Source: Comamonadaceae bacterium
GTDB lineage: Bacteria; Pseudomonadota; Gammaproteobacteria; Burkholderiales; Burkholderiaceae_C
Assembly (NCBI GenBank): GCA_947463845.1
Contig: CANHUM010000069.1
Span: 1 to 8,058 of the forward strand
Length of the DNA stretch: 8,058 nucleotides
Reading direction: 5' to 3'
Notes under the pieces: model-generated
What the model was told of the DNA's origin: nothing
The model's database searches: none
Seen by the model: only the letters and a program-made list of their open reading frames with translations
Shown: one piece after another, positions 1 to 5,718 of the stretch
Numbering within the stretch: the first letter of the stretch is position 1
How the letters are laid out: the number at the start of each line of letters is the position of its first letter
Position numbers and translations under genes: made by a program

Positions 1-158
1 ATCTTGTTGCTGATGGCCAAGCCAGCGGCATCGTCGGACGCGCTGTTGATGCGCTTGCCGGTCGAGAGCTTTTCCATCGCCTCCGACAGGTTGCGGTTGT
101 TCACCGTCAGATTGTTCTGGGTGATCAACGATTTGAAGTTGGTGTTGATGACGCTCAT
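1..158 (-). CDS. fliC: Flagellin, N-terminal part (cut by window edge)
   Basis: Encodes the N-terminal 52 residues of flagellin, the filament subunit exported through the flagellar type III system and assembled outside the cell. The reverse-strand translation begins SVINTNFKSLITQNNL after the initiator Met and continues through LSTGKRINSASDDAAGLAI, the hallmark D0/D1 N-terminal region that polymerises the filament and carries the export signal. The ATG (156-158) is preceded by AGGAG (plus-strand 166-170 reversed), seven bases away, so the start is secure. The rest of the gene lies beyond the left edge. It is transcribed away from all the other genes here, from the sigma-28 promoter at 257-283. 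It could be any one of several flagellin paralogues; the N-terminus does not discriminate between them. Confidence 0.96.
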   Translation of the reverse strand, partial: MSVINTNFKSLITQNNLTVNNRNLSEAMEKLSTGKRINSASDDAAGLAISNK

Positions 159-222
159 CGCACTTCTCCTAAGAGGGCTTACAAAGTGATTAACAGACGC
201 TTGGGGCGGCTGCCGGAACAAG

Positions 223-248
223 ACAAGAACTGGTGACCCGAGTTCTGT
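223..248 (-). other. Possible 5'-terminal stem-loop of the flagellin mRNA
   Basis: On the minus strand AGAACT (246-241) and AGTTCT (231-226) form a perfect 6-bp inverted repeat with a 9-nt loop. The stem can extend by two pairs (AC/GT) past a single bulged base. The start site expected from the promoter at 257-283 is near position 250, so this stem would sit within the first few nucleotides of the transcript, roughly 65 nt ahead of the flagellin Shine-Dalgarno. Hairpins at the very 5' end are known to stabilise some abundant bacterial mRNAs. That role here is inference, and the stem is modest and not GC-rich. Confidence 0.35.
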
Positions 249-256
249 TGGAGCAT

Positions 257-283
257 GAATCGGTCATGCCCGGGAGAACTTGA
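257..283 (-). promoter_or_regulatory. Sigma-28 (FliA) promoter for flagellin
   Basis: Read on the minus strand, TCAAGTTC (283-276) is followed by an 11-nt spacer and ACCGATTC (264-257). This fits the FliA consensus TAAAGTTT-N11-GCCGATAA closely: CAAGTT at -35, CCGAT at -10 and exact spacing. The predicted start near 250 gives a leader of about 90 nt before the flagellin ATG at 158. Flagellin is the classic late sigma-28-dependent gene, so both position and direction make sense. Confidence 0.9.
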
Positions 284-413
284 GGACCGATTTGCGCTTT
301 TCTTCCATCCGGCACCGTCCCACATGCCCATGTCACGATGAGCAACGGTCGTTCAGAGGGATCTGGAATAATCCGGCCAGTCTCACAGCCCCTTCGGACG
401 CAACACATCGCCT

Positions 414-617
414 ATGGCCACCCCGTATGAGCGCCCCCCTTCGGCACCCGACTGCTGGCAGTGCCGGCATTTCGGGTTGACCTACGAGCCGCGCCAGCCC
501 TACCTCTGCCGTCTGATGGGCTTCAAAAGCCCCCAACTGCCTTCCCGAGATGTGCTGCAGGTGGATGGTCAGCACTGCCGTGGTTTTGAGGCCAAACCAC
601 CACGCGGGCAGAGCTGA
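414..617 (+). CDS. Small four-cysteine protein of unknown function
   Basis: A 67-residue protein that I cannot assign to a characterised family. It has four cysteines, C14, C17, C32 and C55 (CxxC-x14-C-x22-C), and aromatic or structured blocks CWQCRHFG, YLCRLMGFKS and HCRGFEAK. This pattern suggests a small metal-binding (zinc-ribbon-like) fold rather than a random frame. From memory it resembles short uncharacterised CxxC proteins seen near proteobacterial motility genes, but I cannot verify this. There is no signal peptide or membrane segment, so it is probably cytoplasmic. The ATG has only a weak upstream purine stretch (GGACG, about 13 nt away), which lowers certainty about the start. It lies alone between the divergent flagellin gene and the sigma-54 activator, and I see no convincing promoter ahead of it. 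Confidence 0.7.
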   Translation: MATPYERPPSAPDCWQCRHFGLTYEPRQPYLCRLMGFKSPQLPSRDVLQVDGQHCRGFEAKPPRGQS

Positions 618-666
618 ACCACGCGGCCCGGCGATACGACCCCGGCTGTTGATTTTTCGACACCCC

Positions 667-693
667 GGCGGTCCGCATCCGACTGCGGCCGCC
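667..693. repeat. GC-rich dyad upstream of the sigma-54 promoter
   Basis: Bases 667-676 and 685-693 pair as nine G-C pairs with one bulged T (672) and an 8-nt loop. No T-run follows on either strand, so it is not a typical intrinsic terminator. It could be a structured 3' end for the small gene at 414-617, or a dyad operator for an enhancer-binding protein, since it lies about 55-80 bp upstream of the -24 element. The pairing is directly visible; the role is unknown. Confidence 0.5.
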
Positions 694-739
694 AAAACCC
701 CGACATAAGCGGCAAAAAGACCGGCAAATCGGGGGTTTT
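694..739. repeat. Inverted repeat with internal direct repeat next to the sigma-54 promoter
   Basis: AAAACCCCGA (694-703) is mirrored by TCGGGGGTTTT (729-739), a 10-bp inverted repeat with one extra G in the right arm and a 25-nt interior. The interior carries CGGCAAA twice, at 710-716 and 722-728, starting 12 bp apart. The right arm ends in TTTT, so as RNA this could be a weak long-loop terminator for the small gene. As DNA it could be an activator binding site directly upstream of the -24 box. It abuts the GC-rich dyad at 667-693. Confidence 0.45.
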
Positions 740-745
740 GTGTGC

Positions 746-760
746 TGGCACACCTTTTGC
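746..760 (+). promoter_or_regulatory. Sigma-54 (-24/-12) promoter for the activator and fliEFGHIJ
   Basis: TGGCAC (746-751) and TTGC (757-760) match the RpoN consensus TGGCACG-N4-TTGCW. The invariant GG (747-748) and GC (759-760) are separated by exactly 10 nt. The predicted start is about position 772, giving a leader of roughly 28 nt before the ATG at 800. This places the flagellar activator, and by read-through the basal-body genes behind it, under sigma-54. In Pseudomonas and Vibrio the fleSR and flrBC operons are likewise sigma-54-dependent and driven by FleQ or FlrA. Which activator acts here is not visible. Confidence 0.88.
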
Positions 761-762
761 GT

Positions 763-786
763 CTTGCCGCTGATCTCACCGCAAGA
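763..786 (+). other. Short leader hairpin next to the activator ribosome binding site
   Basis: TCTTGC (763-768) and GCAAGA (781-786) form a 6-bp inverted repeat with a 12-nt loop. The right arm runs into the Shine-Dalgarno AAGGA (786-790) of the activator gene. If transcription starts near 772, most of the left arm would lie upstream of the start site and the hairpin would not form in the main mRNA. It may therefore be chance, or matter only for read-through transcripts. Confidence 0.2.
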
Positions 787-799
787 AGGACCAGCCAGG

Positions 800-2293
800 A
801 TGAACAGCCGAATCGATTTTGCCGCCGCAGACGTTGCCGCAGAGCAGTTGTGCGCGGTCTGGCTGGATCCGACCACCACCCTCGGATCGCATGAACGCGA
901 ACAACTGGCCGCCGCCGGGTGGCAAGTTCATGCCATTCGCACCCTAGACGACCTGCCTGAAGCCGCCGCCCATGCCAGCTGTGTGGTGCTGCGCCTTCGC
1001 TACGACACCGACACGCTGACCGGCGTGCAGAACACCTTGGCCCGTGCGGGGCTGCAGCGCCCTCTGGTGTGCCGCCTGGATGCCGGCGCGCTGGACCTGG
1101 CCATGGCCGTGGCGCACGCCGGCGTGCGCCAGGTGGTGCGCGCCGACGACTGGACTGCGCGCCGTTGGCGTGATCTGGCCGGCCTACTTTCGTCGCCCGA
1201 GACGGCGGCACCAACGGCCGAGCCAGCCAAGCCAGTTGCTGCCGCTGAACCCGCTGCCCATACCACAGCGGCCAGGCACCCTCTGGAGGCCGTGTTCGTG
1301 GACCCGGCCAGCCAATGCTTGCTGGCCCTGGCTCGGCGGGTGGCACAGACCGATGTGACCGCCTTGCTGATTGGCCCCACCGGGGCTGGCAAGGAAGTGC
1401 TTGCACGGGTGCTGCACGAAGCATCGCCCCGGGCCAACGGACCCTTTGTGGCCTGCAACTGCGCCGCCATGCCGGACGCCCTGATTGAAGACATGCTGTT
1501 TGGCCACGAGCGTGGGGCCTTCACCCATGCCCACCGGGACCACAAGGGCCTGTTCGAGCAAGCCCAAGGCGGGACCCTGTTTCTGGACGAAATCGCCGAG
1601 ATGTCGCCGCACCTGCAGACCAAGCTGCTGCGCGTGCTGCAAGAGCGCGAGCTGACCCGGCTGGGCGGGCAAAGCCCCATCCGGCTGGATGTGCGCGTCA
1701 TCGCGGCCACCAACAAGGACCTGCGCCAGGCTATGCTGGCCCGCGAATTCCGCGAAGACCTTTACTTCCGCATTGCCACGTTCAAGCTGCGTCTGTTGCC
1801 ACTGGCCGAGCGGCCTGGCGACATCATGCCCTTGGTGGCGCATTGCCTGAACAAATTCGGGCGTCCCGGCATGCGCTGGCCGCTGACCGTGGAAGCGCGC
1901 AATTTGCTGCTGCAGTACCCCTGGCCGGGTAATGTGCGTGAACTGGAAAACGTGATCAAACGGGCCACCGTGCTGAGCGTGGACGGCACCATTGGCGCGG
2001 CCCAGCTGATGTTTGACGACTGGGTCGGTCTCGAATCGTCCACCGCGTGGCCAGAGGTGACCGCATCGGCCGCCGGTGCGCAAACCGCCCTGGTGGTGGA
2101 AACCCCGGCCGATGCCGACCTGAGCCAGGCCGTCAAGCAAAACGAACATCAAATCATTCTGGCGGCACTGGCTGCCACCCGCAGCAAAAACGAAGCCGCT
2201 GAGCGGCTGGGCATCAGCCCACGCACCCTGCGCTACAAAATGGCGCGGCTGCGTGACAACGGTCTGAGCCTGGCTCTGGCCAAAGCATCCTGA
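800..2293 (+). CDS. flrC: Sigma-54-dependent flagellar activator, FlrC/FleR type
   Basis: A 497-residue enhancer-binding protein that would remodel sigma-54 polymerase at flagellar promoters. Residues 18-125 look like a receiver fold without its key residues: arginines (R65, R114) stand where the phospho-Asp and conserved Lys are expected. An Ala/Pro-rich linker (131-158) leads to the AAA+ domain, with Walker A GPTGAGKE (192-199), a GAFTHA loop (239-244, normally GAFTGA), Walker B GTLFLDEI (258-265) and WPGNVREL (375-382). A Fis-type helix-turn-helix (about 464-484, LGISPRTLRYKMARL) ends the protein. The FEQAQGG and SPRTLRYK signatures, and its place just before fliE, favour FlrC/FleR over FleQ. 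The ATG at 800 has AAGGA nine bases upstream. A longer GTG frame from 740 is excluded because the sigma-54 promoter lies inside it. No partner kinase gene is adjacent. Confidence 0.92.
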   Translation: MNSRIDFAAADVAAEQLCAVWLDPTTTLGSHEREQLAAAGWQVHAIRTLDDLPEAAAHASCVVLRLRYDTDTLTGVQNTLARAGLQRPLVCRLDAGALDLAMAVAHAGVRQVVRADDWTARRWRDLAGLLSSPETAAPTAEPAKPVAAAEPAAHTTAARHPLEAVFVDPASQCLLALARRVAQTDVTALLIGPTGAGKEVLARVLHEASPRANGPFVACNCAAMPDALIEDMLFGHERGAFTHAHRDHKGLFEQAQGGTLFLDEIAEMSPHLQTKLLRVLQERELTRLGGQSPIRLDVRVIAATNKDLRQAMLAREFREDLYFRIATFKLRLLPLAERPGDIMPLVAHCLNKFGRPGMRWPLTVEARNLLLQYPWPGNVRELENVIKRATVLSVDGTIGAAQLMFDDWVGLESSTAWPEVTASAAGAQTALVVETPADADLSQAVKQNEHQIILAALAATRSKNEAAERLGISPRTLRYKMARLRDNGLSLALAKAS

Positions 2294-2310
2294 CCGAGGA
2301 AAGGCACACC

Positions 2311-2658
2311 ATGATCGATCGCATCAACTCCCAGGCGAATATCCAATCCATGTTGCAGACCCTGCGCAGTGTTCAGGCCCAGGCCTCGGCCGAGCTGCCG
2401 ACACCGGCTGCGATCACCGGCCAGTCCGAGCGGGTCCAGGCACCGCAGTTCAGTGATTTGGTGAAAAACGCGGTCGAGCAAGTCAACGCCACGCAGACCC
2501 ACGCCCGTGGACTGCAAGCGGCGTATGAGCGTGGCGAAGTGCCCCTGACCGAGGTGGTGCTGGGCATGCAAAAGTCGTCGCTGGCCTTCGAGACCACGCT
2601 GCAAATCCGCAACAAAGTGATGCGTGCTTATGACGACATCCTGAGCATGCCGGTGTGA
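2311..2658 (+). CDS. fliE: Flagellar hook-basal body protein FliE
   Basis: FliE is the small adaptor that connects the MS ring (FliF) to the proximal rod and is an early export substrate. The product is 115 residues, a little longer than the Salmonella protein (104). The conserved C-terminal half is clear: VPLTEVVLGMQKSSLAFETT (residues 77-96), then QIRNKVMRAYDDILSMPV at the end. These are rod-type helices. The N-terminus (MIDRINSQANIQSMLQTLR) is also family-like. It starts 17 nt after the activator stop codon with a strong Shine-Dalgarno (GAGGAAAGG, 2296-2304). It is therefore probably cotranscribed with the activator, as in the fleR-fliE and flrC-fliE arrangements. Confidence 0.95.
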   Translation: MIDRINSQANIQSMLQTLRSVQAQASAELPTPAAITGQSERVQAPQFSDLVKNAVEQVNATQTHARGLQAAYERGEVPLTEVVLGMQKSSLAFETTLQIRNKVMRAYDDILSMPV

Positions 2659-2697
2659 TGACCGCAGGCCTGAACACACGAATGTGAGAACCCGACC

Positions 2698-4539
2698 ATG
2701 ACGACCGCAACCCTCAACCCGGCCAGCGCCGATTTGGCGCCCGCCTCTGCCCCTGCTGGCGGCAACGCCCTGGCCACGACCTCGCCGCCCGCCCCGTCCG
2801 GCAGCACTGCGCTCACCCCAACCGCTCCGCCCAAGCGCGAGTCGCTCTTGGTCACGCAAGCCAAGCAGATCGTCAGCCAGCCGGCGGTGCGAAAGGCCCT
2901 GCCCGGGATCGTGGCGCTGGCCATCCTGATCCTCTTTGGCATGGTCTACATGGCCATGAATGCCACGCCCTACAAGCCGGTCATGCCCGGCTTGACCGAA
3001 AGTGATCAGCAGGCTGCCTTTGACGCCTTGCGCAAAGGTGCTTTCGAACCCCGCATCGACTCGGCCACCGGGCACCTGCAGGTGCCCAGCAACCGTTACC
3101 ACGAAGCCCGTATCTTCCTGGCGTCGCAGGGTTTGCCCCGCGGCGGCACCACCGGTCTGGAGGCCCTCAAGGGCCAATCGTCCATGACCACCAGCCAGTT
3201 CATGGAACAGGTGCAAGTGAACGCGGCGATGGAGCAGGAGCTGGCCCGATCCATCTTGCAAATCGCCACCATTCAGAGCGCAAGGGTCCATCTGGCGGCG
3301 CCCAAACAAAGCGTGTTCGTGCGCGACCGCACCCCGCCCAAAGCCTCGGTGGTGGTCTCACCCCATCCGGGCCGTGCCGTCTCGTCCTCGCAGGTGCAAG
3401 CCATCGTGCATCTGGTGTCGTCCAGCGTACCTTACCTCACAGCCGATCATGTGACCGTGGTTGACAACGTGGGCAAGCTGCTGACCGAGTCGACCAGCGA
3501 GCTCAAGCTCGGACTGACCGCTGCCCAGACACAGCACAAGCAACAACTCGAAGAGGTGTACCGCAACCGCATCATCCAGATCCTGGCGCCGATGGTGGGC
3601 GAGGCCAATGTGCGCTCGCAGGTGAACCTGACGCTGGATTTCACACAAATCGAGAGCACCACCGAAGATTACGACACGCGCGACAAAGGACCCAAGACCC
3701 GTTCCGAAGTGCTGGCCGAAGATCGGGGGGTCAAGCTCAATGCCGAAGGCGTGCCGGGCGCCCTGTCCAATCGGCCGCCTGCTCAGGCCACCATGGAGAC
3801 CGACACCCGGGTGGACGCCAACAAAGGACAATCCGAATCGGGCCAGACGCTCAGCAGCCGTCAGACCCGCAATTACGAGATCGACCGGACCATTCGCCGC
3901 ATCAGCAATGCCACCGGTGGTGTGCAGCGCGTGAGTGTGGCGGTGGTGATCAACGAACGGCCTACCCCAGCCTCCAAGGACGGCGACAAAAAAGACGCCC
4001 AGGCCCCCACCACGGTCAACTACACCCCACAGGAAATGGAGCGCATGCAGGAACTGGTGCGCAGTGTGGTGGGCTTCCAATCGAACCGCGGCGACGTGGT
4101 CTCGGTGGTGCCAGCACGTTTTGAGCCTGCGGACAACCTCGACACCATCCCTTGGTACACCGACCAGTCGGTCCAGGACCAGATGAAGATGGGATTGATT
4201 GGACTGATCTTCATCATCTTCTTGCTGATCGTCGTCCGGCCCCTGATGCTGGCCATCACCGGCCTGAACAAGCAAAACGAAGCCGAAGCGGCCAAGAAAG
4301 CCCTGGGCGACGGCGAGCTGACCGAAGAGGACATGCGCATGATCCAGATCGGCGAAGGCGAGAGCCTGGAAGACATCAAGGCCAAGCTCAAGCCCAAGAA
4401 GTCCAGCATTTCCATCGACATGCTCGACACGGCCAACACCTACGACGACAAGGTGGCCCTCATCCGGATGCTGGTGGCCGAAGACTCAGCCCGCGTGGCG
4501 AACGTGCTCAAGGGCATGATCACCATCAAGTCGACCTGA
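2698..4539 (+). CDS. fliF: Flagellar MS-ring protein FliF
   Basis: FliF forms the inner-membrane MS ring, the base on which rotor and export gate are built. The product has 613 residues, against about 560 in Salmonella. The order is: a low-complexity Ala/Pro/Thr/Ser-rich cytoplasmic N-tail (about 1-45), a first membrane helix (about 66-87, IVALAILILFGMVYMAM), periplasmic ring-building domains including RDRTPPKASVVV (209-220), a variable loop with SNRPPA, the conserved NYEIDRTIRR, and a second membrane helix (about 499-519, LIGLIFIIFLLIVV). The cytoplasmic C-terminus (YDDKVALIRMLVAEDSARVA) binds the FliG N-terminal domain. The gene begins 39 nt after fliE. Its ribosome site is weak (GTGAGAA, near 2685-2691), but the next in-frame ATG would fall within the first membrane helix, so this start is favoured. 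Confidence 0.96.
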   Translation: MTTATLNPASADLAPASAPAGGNALATTSPPAPSGSTALTPTAPPKRESLLVTQAKQIVSQPAVRKALPGIVALAILILFGMVYMAMNATPYKPVMPGLTESDQQAAFDALRKGAFEPRIDSATGHLQVPSNRYHEARIFLASQGLPRGGTTGLEALKGQSSMTTSQFMEQVQVNAAMEQELARSILQIATIQSARVHLAAPKQSVFVRDRTPPKASVVVSPHPGRAVSSSQVQAIVHLVSSSVPYLTADHVTVVDNVGKLLTESTSELKLGLTAAQTQHKQQLEEVYRNRIIQILAPMVGEANVRSQVNLTLDFTQIESTTEDYDTRDKGPKTRSEVLAEDRGVKLNAEGVPGALSNRPPAQATMETDTRVDANKGQSESGQTLSSRQTRNYEIDRTIRRISNATGGVQRVSVAVVINERPTPASKDGDKKDAQAPTTVNYTPQEMERMQELVRSVVGFQSNRGDVVSVVPARFEPADNLDTIPWYTDQSVQDQMKMGLIGLIFIIFLLIVVRPLMLAITGLNKQNEAEAAKKALGDGELTEEDMRMIQIGEGESLEDIKAKLKPKKSSISIDMLDTANTYDDKVALIRMLVAEDSARVANVLKGMITIKST

Positions 4540-4566
4540 CCCCCCCGCAGCTAAAAGGACGCCGCC

Positions 4567-5718
4567 ATGGCCACCAAAAAACCAGACGACAAAGCCGCCA
4601 AGGACAAAGACGCCAAAGCCGCAGGCAAAACCGGCAAGGACAAGGACGCCAAAGATGCCAAGGACGGCGCTCAAGCGCCGGACATCAGCGAGCTGACCAT
4701 GAGCGAGGAGCTGCGAGAGGAGCTCGATCAGCTCACCGGTTCGCAGCGCGCCGCCGTGCTCATGCTGCTGCTGGGCGAACAGCAGGCCGCCGAGATCCTG
4801 CGCTACCTCAACCCGCGCGAAGTGCAGGCGCTGGGTGGCGCCATGATGTCTGTGGCCGACCTGTCTCAGGAGGCGGTCAATGTGGTGCTCGATGAATTCG
4901 TGGCCACACTCAAGAAACAAACCAGCCTGGGTCTGGGCACGGGCGACTACGTCGAAAAGGTGTTCCGCCGAGCGCTGGGCGAAGACAAGGCCCTGTCGGT
5001 GCTGTCGCGCATCATGCCGGGGCAAGGCAGCAAAGGTCTGGAAATCCTGAAATGGATGGACGCCCGATCGATCGCCGACATGATCCGGGGTGAACACCCA
5101 CAGGTCGTCGCCATCATCTTGTCCGTGCTCGAATACGATGTCGCCGCCGATGTGCTGAACTTCCTTGAGCCTGAAAGCCGGCCCGAAATTCTCCAGCGCG
5201 TGGCCAGCCTGGACACCGTGCAGCCTACGGCCATGGACGAACTGGAAGAAATCATGAAGAAACAGTTCTCCTCCAGCTCGTCGGCCAAATCTTCGAGCTT
5301 CGGCGGTATCAAGGCTGCCGCCAAGATCATGAACTTCGTCAAGGTGGACCTCGAGTCGAGCATCATGGGCGGCCTGGAAAAACTGGATTCAGACCTCATG
5401 CAGAAGATCCAGGACAACATGTTCACCTTCGAGAACCTGGCGGCAGTGGACAACCGGGCCATCCAGATCCTGATGCGCAATGTCGAGCCCGACCTGCTCA
5501 TGACCGCGCTCAAAGGGGCACCCGAATTCGTCAAGGACAAATTCTTCGACAACATGTCCTCACGTGCCCGCGTCATGTTCATCGACGAAATGGAAGCCAA
5601 AGGCCCACTGCGTCTGACCGACGTGGAAGAGGCCCAGAAACTGATCATGCGCATCGCACGCAAGCTCTCCGACAAGGGTGAACTGGTGCTGGCAGGACGT
5701 GGCGATGACTTTGTCTGA
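4567..5718 (+). CDS. fliG: Flagellar motor switch protein FliG with an N-terminal extension
   Basis: FliG is the rotor ring protein that binds FliF, carries FliM and meets the stator to generate torque. The product has 383 residues, against 331 in E. coli. The surplus is an N-terminal tail: residues 1-34 hold 11 Lys and 8 Asp with Ala and Gly between, and the E. coli-like start (LTGSQRAAVLMLLLGE) comes only at 57. The middle domain has EHPQ (176-179). A Ser-rich linker (235-244) precedes FGG (245-247). Torque residues aligned to E. coli K264, R281, D288, D289 and R297 are K316, R333, D340, E341 and R349, so function should be intact. The C-terminus DDFV matches the family. The ATG has AAAAGGA upstream (4553-4559). 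An internal ATG (codon 45) would remove the tail but has a poor ribosome site. Confidence 0.96.
   Translation: MATKKPDDKAAKDKDAKAAGKTGKDKDAKDAKDGAQAPDISELTMSEELREELDQLTGSQRAAVLMLLLGEQQAAEILRYLNPREVQALGGAMMSVADLSQEAVNVVLDEFVATLKKQTSLGLGTGDYVEKVFRRALGEDKALSVLSRIMPGQGSKGLEILKWMDARSIADMIRGEHPQVVAIILSVLEYDVAADVLNFLEPESRPEILQRVASLDTVQPTAMDELEEIMKKQFSSSSSAKSSSFGGIKAAAKIMNFVKVDLESSIMGGLEKLDSDLMQKIQDNMFTFENLAAVDNRAIQILMRNVEPDLLMTALKGAPEFVKDKFFDNMSSRARVMFIDEMEAKGPLRLTDVEEAQKLIMRIARKLSDKGELVLAGRGDDFV

Noticed and set aside
365..372. AATAAT as a sigma-70 -10 box for the small gene
   Set aside because: No acceptable -35 hexamer is found at 16-18 bp upstream, so the match is no better than chance.
653..657. 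T-run after the small gene as an intrinsic terminator
   Set aside because: No stable hairpin directly precedes TTTTT at 653-657; the strong GC dyad lies downstream of it at 667-693.
333..1424. Long minus-strand open frame (363 codons) opposite the small gene and the activator
   Set aside because: It is antisense to well-supported genes, crosses the intergenic promoter region, has biased low-complexity Arg/Pro/Ala composition and no recognisable domain. Long shadow frames are expected in GC-rich DNA.
2255..2310. A separate sigma-54 promoter for fliE in the 3' end of the activator gene
   Set aside because: The TGGCTC...GC candidate near 2270 has 11 instead of 10 nt between GG and GC and poor flanks; no convincing site is present.
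2233..3309. Minus-strand open frame of 358 codons opposite fliE and fliF
   Set aside because: His/Gly/Arg/Leu-rich composition with no family signature, and fully covered by secure plus-strand genes. It is a codon-bias shadow.
4540..4566. Promoter or terminator between fliF and fliG
   Set aside because: The 27-nt gap holds a C-run and a ribosome site only.
5678..5704. Extended GTG start for fliH
   Set aside because: The ATG at 5705 has a well-placed AGGA and a normal short overlap with fliG. The extra nine residues (Trp- and Cys-containing) look like a shadow of the fliG C-terminus.
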